From assembly GCA_041398825.1 (NCBI GenBank), contig JAWKTX010000007.1, positions 310,001-374,000 of the forward strand: a stretch of 64,000 nucleotides of DNA, written 5' to 3'. Below are positions 1 through 10,100 of the stretch, piece after piece; position 1 is the first letter of the stretch; every line of letters begins with the position of its first letter. The stretch comes from Planctomycetaceae bacterium. Its GTDB lineage: Bacteria > Planctomycetota > Planctomycetia > Planctomycetales > Planctomycetaceae. The position numbers and the translations under genes are program-made. The notes beneath the pieces are model-generated. The model was not told the origin of the DNA, made no database searches, and was given only the letters and a program-made list of their open reading frames with translations.

Positions 1-1767
1 TTCCGGTGTAATGCCGTGTTCTTCGTTGTAAGCGATCTGAAGTTTACGCCGACGGTTGGTTTCATCGATGGCACGCTGCATACTTTGAGTCACCGAATCG
101 GCATAAAGGATCACCTCAGCATTGACGTTTCTGGCAGACCGGCCAATCGTTTGAATCAGGCTGGTTTCGCTGCGGAGAAACCCCTCCTTATCGGCATCCA
201 GAATTGCAACCAGCGAAACTTCCGGCAGGTCTAATCCTTCCCGCAGCAGATTCACACCAATAACAACATCGTGTTTACCTTCACGCAGCTCACGCAGAAT
301 TTCCACGCGTTCAATGGCATCCAGTTCTGAGTGCAGCCATTCACACTTTAATCCCTCTTCCTTCATATAAGTGGTCAGATCTTCTGCGAGGCGTTTTGTT
401 AAGGTTGTCACCAGCACACGTTCTTTTTTTTGAATGCGTTCCTGACATTGAATAATCAGGTGCTGAACCTGGCCACGAGCCGGAATCACATGAATGACGG
501 GATCGACCAACCCTGTCGGCCGAATCACCTGCTCGACGACTTCGCCTTCGGTTTGCTCCAGTTCCCAGTCTGCGGGAGTCGCCGAAACCAGAACGGTTGA
601 CGATCGTTTCTGATCCCATTCTTCAAACTTCAGCGGTCGATTATCCCGCGCCATTGGAAGGCGAAATCCGTGTTCGACCAGAGTCTTCTTCCGAGCCGCA
701 TCACCCGCATACATCGCGCGAATCTGAGGAATCGTGACATGCGATTCGTCGATGAACATTAGAAAATCATCGGGAAAAAAGTCGTAAAGCGTGTACGGCG
801 CTTCTCCTGGTTTTCGCCCGGCCAGCGCACGGCTGTAGTTTTCGATCCCCGGACAAAAACCGGTTTCCTTCATCAGCTCAAGATCGTGACGCGTTCGCGC
901 AGCCAAACGCTGGGCTTCCAGCAACTTGCCCTCTTTGCGGAACTGTTCGAGCGTTGTTTCCAGCTCTTCGCGGATTTCATCCAGCGCCGCATCAATGCGA
1001 GACTGGGGCAGCACAAAGTGTTTGGCCGGATAAATGTAAATCTCTTTCAGTGACTGAGATTCCTTGCCGGACACAGGGTCGATCATGCTGAGTTTTTCGA
1101 TTTCGTCGCCCCAGAGTTCGACACGATATGCAAACTCTTCATAGGCAGGCCAGACTTCGACGACATCTCCTCGCACGCGAAATCGCGCGCGACCGGGATC
1201 AAAGTCGTTTCGATCATACTGAATATCAATCAGCTTCATCAAAAGCGCATCACGATCAATCTGCTGTCCCACATGCAGCGGAATCATCATCGACAGATAG
1301 TCTTTGGGGCTTCCCAGGCCGTAGATACAGCTGACACTGGCGACCACAATGACATCCTGCCGACTAACCAGGGCACTGGTGGCCAGCAGCCGAAGTCGAT
1401 CGATCTCTTCGTTGATGGACGCATCCTTTTCGATGTAGATATCGCGCTGCGGGATGTAGGCCTCCGGCTGGTAGTAGTCGTAGTAGCTCACGAAATACGT
1501 GACGGCGTTGTTGGGGAAGAATTCGCGAAATTCTGAATACAGCTGAGCGGCCAGCGTCTTGTTGTGCGACAGCACCAGAGTTGGCTTCTGGACCTGCTGA
1601 ATCACGTTCGCCATTGTGAACGTCTTGCCGGAACCCGTGACTCCCATCAGCATCTGTGTCTTCTTGCCTTCACTGATGCCGCGGACAAGGGCATCAATGG
1701 CTTTGGGCTGATCGCCTGCCGGGGCATACTCGCTGCTGATTTGAAATCGTTGGGCCTTACCTGACAT
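1..1767 (-). CDS. uvrB: UvrABC system protein B (excinuclease subunit B), C-terminus cut by window edge
   Basis: Nucleotide excision repair helicase-like subunit that takes damaged DNA from UvrA and positions UvrC. The minus-strand frame opens with ATG at 1767 and runs without a stop to base 1, giving 589 residues; the family is usually about 670, so roughly the last 80-100 residues, including the UvrC-binding UVR motif, lie outside the window. Seen directly: the N-terminal SEYAPAGDQPKAI, Walker A GVTGSGKTFTMA, the HNKTLAAQLYSEF motif, the beta-hairpin stretch YFVSYYDYYQPEAYIP used for DNA insertion, and the conserved QIAYNEEHGITPE at the truncated end. No neighbouring uvr gene is present, as is usual for uvrB. 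nadD lies divergently 127 bp upstream. Identification is very secure. Confidence 0.97.
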   Translation of the reverse strand, partial: MSGKAQRFQISSEYAPAGDQPKAIDALVRGISEGKKTQMLMGVTGSGKTFTMANVIQQVQKPTLVLSHNKTLAAQLYSEFREFFPNNAVTYFVSYYDYYQPEAYIPQRDIYIEKDASINEEIDRLRLLATSALVSRQDVIVVASVSCIYGLGSPKDYLSMMIPLHVGQQIDRDALLMKLIDIQYDRNDFDPGRARFRVRGDVVEVWPAYEEFAYRVELWGDEIEKLSMIDPVSGKESQSLKEIYIYPAKHFVLPQSRIDAALDEIREELETTLEQFRKEGKLLEAQRLAARTRHDLELMKETGFCPGIENYSRALAGRKPGEAPYTLYDFFPDDFLMFIDESHVTIPQIRAMYAGDAARKKTLVEHGFRLPMARDNRPLKFEEWDQKRSSTVLVSATPADWELEQTEGEVVEQVIRPTGLVDPVIHVIPARGQVQHLIIQCQERIQKKERVLVTTLTKRLAEDLTTYMKEEGLKCEWLHSELDAIERVEILRELREGKHDVVIGVNLLREGLDLPEVSLVAILDADKEGFLRSETSLIQTIGRSARNVNAEVILYADSVTQSMQRAIDETNRRRKLQIAYNEEHGITPE

Positions 1768-1894
1768 GACTGGTCGAAACCATTATCGTTGACGTCTGTG
1801 AGACGCAAACGGCCTTAAAGCACGCAGCAGGGCTGGCCATTGCTGCCGTCAAAATGGAAATTGTGAACACCGAACACGAAAACAGAGCCTTCAC

Positions 1895-2509
1895 ATGCGC
1901 ATGGGGATTCTTGGCGGAACCTTTGATCCTGTCCACTATGGACACCTGCTGATGGCGGAGTCCTGTCGGGAAGAACTCCGTCTGGATCAGATTCGTTTCA
2001 TCCCCGCAAGACAGCCACCCCACAAACCTGGCCGGTTGATCTCGCCGCAGTCTGATCGGGCGGAGATGCTCAGACTGGCAATCTCTGCATACCCCGAATT
2101 TACAATGGACTGCCGTGAGTTCGATCGTGAAGGGCCATCCTTTACCGTCGACACGTTAGCAGAACTATCAATCCAGTTCCCGGAAGCTCAATTGTATTTG
2201 ATCATCGGAGCCGATTCACTCCAGGATCTGCTCACCTGGAGACAACCCGACCGTATCGCAGAAATCGCCCAACTGGTGGTATGCAATCGTCCCGGATACG
2301 CCCTGCCCGATCGAAGACAGGCCATCCAGTGGACCGGCCCTGAGATCGGGAATACCGTTGAATTCGTCCGCATGCCTGGCACGGATGTGTCGGCGACCGA
2401 GCTCCGCGACCGTACCAGCCATCACCGCTCTCTGCGATTTCTGACGCCACCAGCCGTGGAAGAGTACATCCGGACAAATGCGCTCTATCAGCGGAGTACT
2501 GACCAGTGA
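1895..2509 (+). CDS. nadD: Nicotinate-nucleotide adenylyltransferase
   Basis: Transfers AMP from ATP to nicotinate mononucleotide to make deamido-NAD, the penultimate step of NAD biosynthesis; cytosolic. The 204 residues match the family's usual size. The N-terminus MRMGILGGTFDPVHYGH carries the nucleotidyltransferase signature with the HxGH motif (His14, His17), and the C-terminal part has the SATELRDR motif, the counterpart of ISxTxxR that binds the triphosphate. Two in-frame ATGs (codons 1 and 3) are possible starts; the first is used here. The gene is divergent from uvrB and convergent with the WD40 kinase; a perfect hairpin follows 12 bp after the stop. Confidence 0.95.
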   Translation: MRMGILGGTFDPVHYGHLLMAESCREELRLDQIRFIPARQPPHKPGRLISPQSDRAEMLRLAISAYPEFTMDCREFDREGPSFTVDTLAELSIQFPEAQLYLIIGADSLQDLLTWRQPDRIAEIAQLVVCNRPGYALPDRRQAIQWTGPEIGNTVEFVRMPGTDVSATELRDRTSHHRSLRFLTPPAVEEYIRTNALYQRSTDQ

Positions 2510-2521
2510 CCGCTTGATGTC

Positions 2522-2547
2522 GCATCCCGTCTTAACCTCCGGGATGC
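2522..2547. terminator. Perfect 8-bp inverted repeat at convergent junction
   Basis: Arms GCATCCCG (2522-2529) and CGGGATGC (2540-2547) with a 10-nt loop sit in the 50-bp gap between the stops of nadD (+) and the WD40 kinase (-). Neither strand has a U-tract, so it may be a factor-dependent terminator or an mRNA-end stabilising hairpin serving both genes. The symmetry is seen directly; the function is inferred. Confidence 0.55.
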
Positions 2548-2559
2548 AACGGCTTCGCT

Positions 2560-5500
2560 TCACTCTTTCCCGCCGGCAATCCCCCAGGACCGAATCGTTC
2601 CATCCGCCTGATTCGCCATGATGGTATTTCCGTCAGCACTAAATCGGACTCGCGCGTTGTAGGCCATGTCGTCACCAAATTCCCGGAGCGGCAAATCGAA
2701 CGCCTGCCGATGCGTTTTACAGTTCCAGAGGATCAACTGCCTTCGCGAGACTCCTGCAAGGCGCTGCCCATCCGGACTGAAACAAAAATCCTGAATCTCC
2801 GGTGCAGAATTTTGTTTGTGCGCTATCGTGATCCTTTTGGTCACATCGCGAATCGTCAAATCACCCGTTTCAAATGCAATTGCCGCCAGCAGGTGATTTG
2901 CCGGATTGAATTCCAGACCCAGGCCCCAGTGACTTATAGGGAACTCATCGATCTGATTGCCCGTCCCTACATTCCATGCCCGCACAAAACAGTGAGACTC
3001 GCCAGCATCCGTAAACTGTTCGCAGGAGGCGGCGATCATAGAAGCGTCCCTGGACACCGCAAGCCGATGCACTCGAGTTGCTTCTGCCCGGACGAAGAAC
3101 AGTTCGTTACCACGCAGGTCCGACAGTCGGATTTCCCCGTCTTCAGGAAGCGGTGGATTAAAAATTCCGGACGACCATGCGGCTGTTGCAACTGAATTCG
3201 GATTCAACTTCACGAAAGACACGCGCACACCATGTGCCGGCAACCTGACAACAACGTCTCCGGACACCGTATCGCGCAGGTCCATCACTGTATTGTCGTC
3301 CCGAGACGCGACGGCAATCAGAGTCCCATCATCATTCAAATCAGAAAGCCTTCCGGGACTAAGGCGTTTAGGGGGAAATGGAAGCTCCTGAGATCGAACA
3401 GCGGCCTGCGAGCCCGGTGGGAAAAACTTCAAAGGTTCCCCAGCAATTAGTGAAACCAGCTGCGCCTCGTCGTTCCATGCAAACGATTCGAGGGCCGAGT
3501 TGAGAACTGGTGTCCCGGTATCGACGCTGCCGGGAGCTTTGGAAAGATCCCAGATCCGAACGGTCCCATCCCAGTCACCTGATGCCAGCCGCTTTCCATC
3601 GGGACTAAATGCAAGACTTCTGACCTGGTTCATGTGTCCCCGAAACGGTTGCAATTCCATCCACGTCTCTGTGTCCCAAACCCGTATTTCACCTCGGTTC
3701 GTCGCGATGGCCAACTGCCGTTCTTCACAATCAAAGGCCATTGTTTCGACAAACCGAACGTCAATGGTTCGGACCAGTTTCCGACCCGGTTTCTGATACA
3801 CTGATACCGTCACCCCGCCTCTTCCGGTACTTCCGCTGCCCCTGGCGACCCTGGCGACACTGACCTCAAACCGATTGCCGTGCAGAAACTGGCGGGCCCA
3901 CGATCCCGTTCGCTGCACAGGAAACTCTTCGAACGTGCCATCAGCTCGTTCTACCTCGAAGCCGGCAAAGTCTTCGCTCGCTCGCCACTGCCGAATCGTT
4001 GACGGAGGACCAATGTCGTTGAGGTTATACAACAGCAGGTCCTGATCCTTTATTTCCGGCGACTGGGCAAGCGTTACTGCGAACAGCGATTCACCAGCTG
4101 GGTAGACCTCAGCAACAGGTCGATTGGTGAAGATGGGTGGAAGTTCTTCCCAGGTGTCGGTGCTCCATCGTCGCACGGTGGCCGGACCATACCCGAAGGA
4201 ACGACCATGAATCCCCATATCCATCTCGACAGCGACCAGGACCGCTCCACCGTCCATATAAAGCAAATCCATGATCGACATCACGTCCGTAAATTCTTTG
4301 ATGATCTGACCAGTCGATACATCTCGAATTGTGACGCGTCCTTTTGATCCTGTTTGTGTGGAATCAAAATTGGGCGCCCGATTGCCTGCTGCGATGAAGC
4401 GGCCATCCGGCGAATAGGCCAGTGCGCCGATCCACACAGCATCGCCAAATGCCATGGGCCAGCGAAATTCACTGTCGTCGAGCAATCCGGTCAGGTACTT
4501 CCATTCCCAGGGAGGGCCATACTGCTTGTCATACGTTGGTTCCAGCAGTTGCAGAATGCGTTTTGCGTTACCCAGCTCATTCGCATCATACTCAAGACGC
4601 GCCAGACGGATTTGATTGTCATGCAATTCTCCGTTAGCTGCTCGCTCACGTTCCAGTGCTCTTGCGTTTTCAACACTACGCACAATCGAAGAACCAATCA
4701 GGCCAATCGCCAACACGACAACACTGCAGAGCAGCGCTGCCAGTGCAACATTGCGCTGGCACCACCGGAAACCGCGATAAAAGACGCTCTGCGGGCGAGC
4801 CTGAATTGATTCTCCGCGCAGAAAACGGCCTAATTCCTCAGCAACAGCTTTCGCCGTGGGGTATCGATCCTGAGGACGCTTTTCGAGACATTTCATGCAG
4901 ATTGTCTGAAGGTCTCGCGGGATATCCGGTTGCAGTATTCCAGGTGGCGTCGGAATTCGTTCACAGACCTGCTGCAATATGCTGATCACATCCTGTCCGG
5001 TAAAGGGTGGAATTCCGACAAGCAACGAATACAAAGTTGCACCCATACCATATACATCGGCTGTTTCATCGAGTTCCCGACTCCGTCCTCTGGCCTGTTC
5101 CGGCGAAATATATCCGGGGGTCCCGAGAACTTCTGTTGTGGCTGTCAGTGGGTCTGAAGCACCTGCCGCCTGAAGGCGTCTGGACAACCCAAAGTCCGTG
5201 ACGCGAATAACCCCTGCATCATCCAGAAGAATATTAGATGGTTTAATATCGCGATGCAGAACACCATGTTCATGAGCAACCTGAATCGCATCAGCGACAA
5301 CCTGCATGTATAGCGCGGCATCCCGTATGGATATCGGGGCATTCTGACTCCGTTTGGATAAGTCGCTGCCACTCACATATTCCATGATCAGAAAACACTG
5401 ATCGTCCGCCTGCACAAGGGAATACACAGTGACGATATTCGGATGGTGCAGACTGCCCAGTATCTTTGCTTCGTTCTGCAGCCTTTGAAGATCAGTCGCA

Positions 5501-6111
5501 GTGGCATCACCGTTTGCTCGAAGCGTCTTGATGGCAACCGTTCGGTCAAGGGACAATTGCCGCGCCTTGTAGACGATTCCCTTGCCTCCGCGACCCAGAA
5601 CCGCCATCACATCATAGTCCGGCAGAGAAGGCCAACCTTTCTTGTTGATCTTTCTCAGCCAGAACCTGTCCCTGTCGATTCGGCCAGTTTCCGGACCACC
5701 AGCCTCATAATCGGCATCGACCCTGCCCAGAAGCTGACGGGCTCGGTCCTGATCAAAGGCAAATGGAAGATAGTCTGAATGGGCTGCCGTTTGTCCATTC
5801 TGCAGTGCGGCCCGGTACGCGTCGGCGACAAACGCGGGAGAGAAAATTCTGCAGGCCTTCGAATCAGCTCCGGGCGGGACGTAGTCACGGAGGGACGGTG
5901 TTGCTGACTTGTCGGACGCAGTTTCCTGTTCGGCAGGGCGTTGCCGCCAGCGGTACTCAAGATCAATCTCGACGAGGTTCTGGAAGTGTTCGGCTTCGTG
6001 AGGATCATCCTGAGGCAAGCGGAACTGTTGAATCCGAGGCGGAATGCCTGACGCTTTCTCAGCGGCAGCCCATGCAGCATCGAAAGCATCCAGAATATGG
6101 TCAGGATTCAT
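2560..6111 (-). CDS. Transmembrane Ser/Thr protein kinase with C-terminal WD40 propeller
   Basis: Receptor-type kinase of 1183 residues from the ATG at 6111; a longer in-frame opening to 6183 would run deep into the sigma gene and is less likely. Residues 1-165 are an N-terminal extension; the kinase domain spans about 166-430, with glycine loop LGRGGKGIVYKA, Lys195 in VAIK, HRDIKPSN (Asp288) and DFG (306-308), so it should be active. A single membrane helix follows at about 451-478 (VALAALLCSVVVLAIGLIGS), then a region to the C-terminus with at least seven WD-type blades ending in RIWD, RVWD, TIRD, RAWN, LWN or RSWG. This puts the propeller across the membrane from the kinase. The start overlaps the stop of the upstream ECF sigma gene by 11 bp, indicating translational coupling and a shared signalling task. 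The phosphorylation target and sensed signal are not visible. Confidence 0.9.
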   Translation of the reverse strand: MNPDHILDAFDAAWAAAEKASGIPPRIQQFRLPQDDPHEAEHFQNLVEIDLEYRWRQRPAEQETASDKSATPSLRDYVPPGADSKACRIFSPAFVADAYRAALQNGQTAAHSDYLPFAFDQDRARQLLGRVDADYEAGGPETGRIDRDRFWLRKINKKGWPSLPDYDVMAVLGRGGKGIVYKARQLSLDRTVAIKTLRANGDATATDLQRLQNEAKILGSLHHPNIVTVYSLVQADDQCFLIMEYVSGSDLSKRSQNAPISIRDAALYMQVVADAIQVAHEHGVLHRDIKPSNILLDDAGVIRVTDFGLSRRLQAAGASDPLTATTEVLGTPGYISPEQARGRSRELDETADVYGMGATLYSLLVGIPPFTGQDVISILQQVCERIPTPPGILQPDIPRDLQTICMKCLEKRPQDRYPTAKAVAEELGRFLRGESIQARPQSVFYRGFRWCQRNVALAALLCSVVVLAIGLIGSSIVRSVENARALERERAANGELHDNQIRLARLEYDANELGNAKRILQLLEPTYDKQYGPPWEWKYLTGLLDDSEFRWPMAFGDAVWIGALAYSPDGRFIAAGNRAPNFDSTQTGSKGRVTIRDVSTGQIIKEFTDVMSIMDLLYMDGGAVLVAVEMDMGIHGRSFGYGPATVRRWSTDTWEELPPIFTNRPVAEVYPAGESLFAVTLAQSPEIKDQDLLLYNLNDIGPPSTIRQWRASEDFAGFEVERADGTFEEFPVQRTGSWARQFLHGNRFEVSVARVARGSGSTGRGGVTVSVYQKPGRKLVRTIDVRFVETMAFDCEERQLAIATNRGEIRVWDTETWMELQPFRGHMNQVRSLAFSPDGKRLASGDWDGTVRIWDLSKAPGSVDTGTPVLNSALESFAWNDEAQLVSLIAGEPLKFFPPGSQAAVRSQELPFPPKRLSPGRLSDLNDDGTLIAVASRDDNTVMDLRDTVSGDVVVRLPAHGVRVSFVKLNPNSVATAAWSSGIFNPPLPEDGEIRLSDLRGNELFFVRAEATRVHRLAVSRDASMIAASCEQFTDAGESHCFVRAWNVGTGNQIDEFPISHWGLGLEFNPANHLLAAIAFETGDLTIRDVTKRITIAHKQNSAPEIQDFCFSPDGQRLAGVSRRQLILWNCKTHRQAFDLPLREFGDDMAYNARVRFSADGNTIMANQADGTIRSWGIAGGKE

Positions 6112-6694
6112 GGTGAGTTGCCGCGATCCTGCTCCGGGAAATTTGACGCAGCACCTGCCGGATTCGCGCCATCGAACAATCACAGGAGGCAGCTACCTCT
6201 GCCACCGGAATACCGTCCATTATCATTCGAACAATTTTTCGGTGCAGCGGATCCTGCAGGCGCGACAGCAGCAGTGTCGCATCGTATTGCTCTGTGCACG
6301 TGACATGCTCAAGTCGCCCGGCGACATAAGGCTGGTTGCCCGAGCTAAGAGTTGTTTCTCTGTAGAATGAGCGTTTCTCCGCCGTATTCTGTTCGACTTT
6401 CTTCTGAATCCGGCGATGCGTGAGCTTTGCTAACAGCGCCCGCAGGTCTCCGGCACGCACCAGTCGAAATTGTCGTTTCTTCAATCCGCGAAGAAGAATC
6501 AGACTCACAGACTGATAAACGTCTTCCGGATCCACGCGAACCTGCAATTGATTCGACATGCCGCTGGCAGCAAGCTTCAACGTTGCATCCCGATGTCTGT
6601 GATAAAGACGATCGGCCGCCCGTGAATCATCACTGCTCACGTAAGCTTCCGCCAGGTCAACCGAGGTTTCCGGAACACTCGCACTACCAGACAT
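6101..6694 (-). CDS. ECF-type RNA polymerase sigma factor, kinase-linked
   Basis: A 197-residue sigma-70 family protein of the ECF type. A region 2-like segment (about 25-90) contains DPEDVYQSVSLILLRGL, the planctomycete version of the core-binding helix. A region 4-like helix-turn-helix (about 145-190) carries LSRLQDPLHRKIVRMIMDG followed by the recognition helix VAEVAASCDCSMARIRQVLR. No anti-sigma factor lies next to it. Instead the gene overlaps the WD40 receptor kinase by 11 bp, an arrangement known from planctomycete ECF groups thought to be controlled by kinase phosphorylation. Start is the ATG at 6694; the next upstream feature is a 449-bp divergent intergenic region. The -10/-35 sequence it recognises cannot be told from here. 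Confidence 0.85.
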   Translation of the reverse strand: MSGSASVPETSVDLAEAYVSSDDSRAADRLYHRHRDATLKLAASGMSNQLQVRVDPEDVYQSVSLILLRGLKKRQFRLVRAGDLRALLAKLTHRRIQKKVEQNTAEKRSFYRETTLSSGNQPYVAGRLEHVTCTEQYDATLLLSRLQDPLHRKIVRMIMDGIPVAEVAASCDCSMARIRQVLRQISRSRIAATHHES

Positions 6695-7143
6695 TTGAGG
6701 GCCCTCTGGTTTGAGTTCGTGAAACGCTTTGGAACGACACAGTCTGAAGAAGCTTCGCTCAGTCAGGTAATGGTCCAGGCAGGTAACTGTCCAGGCAGGG
6801 CGTATTCAGACCTGCAGGTGTCGCTCATATCTCCTGTCCGTCTTTCGACTGCACAGGCACTCATACGTGGTCACAAGCCAACATCATTGCGAAACAATTT
6901 CCAAAAAAAAGTCTGTGTTGGTCCGAATTGTTTTCAAAACGCAAATTTGAATCGGCTCATGACTTATGAAGCGCTACTCGTGGGCAATTTCAGATGCCCA
7001 TGCGTGGTAAGGCTCACGCTGCGCGCGGGCTGAGCTTCTGCTGTGAAACCACACCTGTGCGCTGCACCGTTGCTGAACACTGACAGTCTCTGCCAATGTT
7101 GCGATTCACATATTCCTGCGCGATGAAATCGAAAGGGTGAAGA
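6695..7143. other. Divergent intergenic region with a 16-bp tandem repeat
   Basis: This 449-bp stretch lies between the ECF sigma gene (-) and the first giant gene (+) and must hold both promoters. Two adjacent 16-bp units, AGGTAATGGTCCAGGC (6765-6780) and AGGTAACTGTCCAGGC (6781-6796), differ at two positions and could be a tandem regulator site. A purine-rich AAAGGGTGAAGA just before the ATG at 7144 is a plausible ribosome binding site. No small gene is convincing here. Confidence 0.4.
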
Positions 7144-10100
7144 ATGACCGTGCGAACATTTCTGCGTGAACTTACAAAGTTAGCCGGAAGTCGGAAGCAG
7201 CGGCGCAGAACCCATGCAGGATTGAAAAGGGCTCCTGGCAGCGGGCCCGTCATTGCAACGCAGACTCTGGAGACCAGGACGCTGTTATCAGCAGTCATGT
7301 GGGACGGCGATGGGGGTGACTTGCAGTGGACCAATCCACTGAACTGGAGTGGTGACGTTCTTCCGGGAGCAGCCGACGATGTTTCGATTGATGTCGCTGG
7401 TGATATCACCGTGGAAGTCACTGGAAATGTTTTTGTCAACAGTCTGCAAAGTTCGGAAAGCCTCAACCTCTATCTGACCAATCTCACGGTGGCAGCGCCT
7501 TCCCTCATTTCGGCGGCGACGACCATCACGGGGGGCACCACGACAGCCATCGGCTCGGACGCCGTGTTGAATTTTTCTGCAGGGGCGACAATCAATACAA
7601 CAAATCTGCGTGCCACAAGCGGAGGAGAACTGCTGTTCGGTCCCGGCACGGTGTTCGCGACCAACGGCGGTGTCCATACAACGATCGAAGCCAATGGCGA
7701 AGGCAGCCTCATTGATCTGTCGGAACTTGCGGCGTTCAACGGAACAAGTGGAACTCAGGGCCATACGGTCTTCTATACCAACGTGAATGCATACGGCGGC
7801 GGCCGAGTCGACTTATCTGGTGCTGTGAGTGTCGGGAATCAGACCTACATCAGAGCCAGTGGTCAGGACAGTCAGGGCGTAGCAAGCCGGGTGGACCTGG
7901 CCGCCATGACGGACCTGGCCGGAACTGGACGTGGGTCTGTGCTGTGGGCCGCAGATGTCGGCATCATCCATGCGCCGATTGTCAATACGATTCAAACGGC
8001 AGGACTGATTGCCTCGGCCGGGGCGACGCTGGATCTGTCGAGCGCCACGTCGTATGACGGTGGCCTCAACGCCGCCAACATTCTGCGTGCCGATGGCGAA
8101 AGCAGCGTGCTGGATCTTTCCGGACTGACGTCATTTGCCGGTGTTCTGGGAACTCAGGGTCATACAACGTTCTATTCAACCGTCGAAGCGATCAATGGCG
8201 GACTGGTCGATTTGTCGTCGACCGTCACCATCAGCAACCAGACGTGGGTGAGTGTCAGCGGAGCCGATGGCATGGGCGTACCCAGCCGCTTAGATCTCAC
8301 GGGCCTGACAGAAATCGCTGGTGCCGGGCAGGGAGCCAACTTTGTCGCGTCTGGTCCCGGGCAGATTGATGCTCCTATTGTCGGCACCATCCTGAAGACT
8401 GGATTTCAGGCCACTAACGGTGCTGTTCTGGACATGTCCAGCGCAACAGTCTACGACGGCGGCCTCGGGTCCACTCGAAACCTTCGAGCGGATGGTCAGG
8501 GCAGCGTACTGGATCTGTCCGGTCTCACTTCGTTTGTCGGAGCCGCCGGGTCACAGGGCCATACCGTCTTCTTTTCCATCGTAGAAGCTCTTGGCGGCGG
8601 TCTTGTTGATTTGAGTAACGTCCAGACCTCGACGCTGCAGGTCAATTACTCATCATCCGGCGAGGATGCTCTGGGGACGGACAGTCTGATCAATCTCCAA
8701 TCTCTGACCGAGGTGACGGGGAATTCTCTGAACAGTATGACAACGGCCGATGTTGGCCGGATTGATTTGTCATCCCTGACGATTCTACGAGGAACCAGTC
8801 TTTACGCATCCGCAGGCAGCGTGCTGGATGTGTCTGGTGTAGCGGAATACCACGGACTCACGGTGAACAACAGCACGATTCTCGCCACCGGCCTGAACAG
8901 TCTCATTGATTTGTCTGGGCTGCAGGTGTTGGAAGGTAACGCCGGAAATCAGGGACATTCCGTCTGGTACCTGACCATTCAGGCGATGGACTCGGGCAAT
9001 GTCGAACTGGGGGTCGGGGCGAATGATGTTTCCCAGCGAGTGTCGATCTTTGCCGAATCCGGATCTGTGTCAGCCGGTCAGCTGAACGTACTTTCCGGAG
9101 CCACATTTGCGGCGGTGGGTACATTGGATGCCGATCTGGTTAACGGAACCAACCTTCGAATCGGAGGCTCGCATGGCAACCTGACCGGAGGGCTGACGCT
9201 GAACGGGGAATTCGAACAACTCCCCGGCGGATCGCTTTCTCTGAAGATTGGCGGACTGACGGCAGGCACACAGTTCGATCAGTTTAACGTATCCGGAACA
9301 ATGACTCTGGGCGGCGCATTGAACATCTCGCTGGTGAATGGATTTGCTCCGGCTGATGGTGATGATTTTGAGATTCTGACGTTTGGTTCACGAACAGGCG
9401 ACTTCGATGCCATGAACGGGCTCAACCTGCCCGGCAATCAGATTCTGTATCCGACTTACAGCGCAGGTAGTCTGGTTCTGGGTGCTATTGGCGACGATCC
9501 TCCTGTCATCGCAACACTGGGTGCCTCGCCGGATCCAATTCTGCAGAGCGCTGATCTGACGCTGACAGCTGATGGGGTGAGTGATCCGAATCTCAATGTG
9601 GCTGCCGTACGGTTTTATCACGACACGGATGAAAACGGCCTGCTGGACACCGGCATCGATCAGTTATTTGGAACGGACACGGATGGTACGGATGGCTGGA
9701 GCATTACGGCTCCGGCGACGTTCGCGGCAGGAACACACACGTTTCTTGTTCAGGCCGAAGACACCACCGACAACTTCAGCAACGTTGTATCTGCAGGTGT
9801 TGAACTGATTCCGTCCGTGTACTGGGACGGGGATGCAGGCGACTTCCTGTGGACCAATCCGCTGAACTGGAGCGGCGACACTCTTCCCGGGGCAAACGAT
9901 GATGTCGTAATCAACGTCGCCGGAGACATTACCGTTACACATTCAGGAACCAACACAACAATTCGCTCGTTGACCAGCAGTGAGTCACTTAATCTTTCCG
10001 GCGGATCACTGACGGTGACGGCCACATCAGTCGTTCATGGCGCGTTTGCCGGATCGAATGCGACCCTGACAGTTTCGGGCCCGAGTGCGACGTTTCTGGG

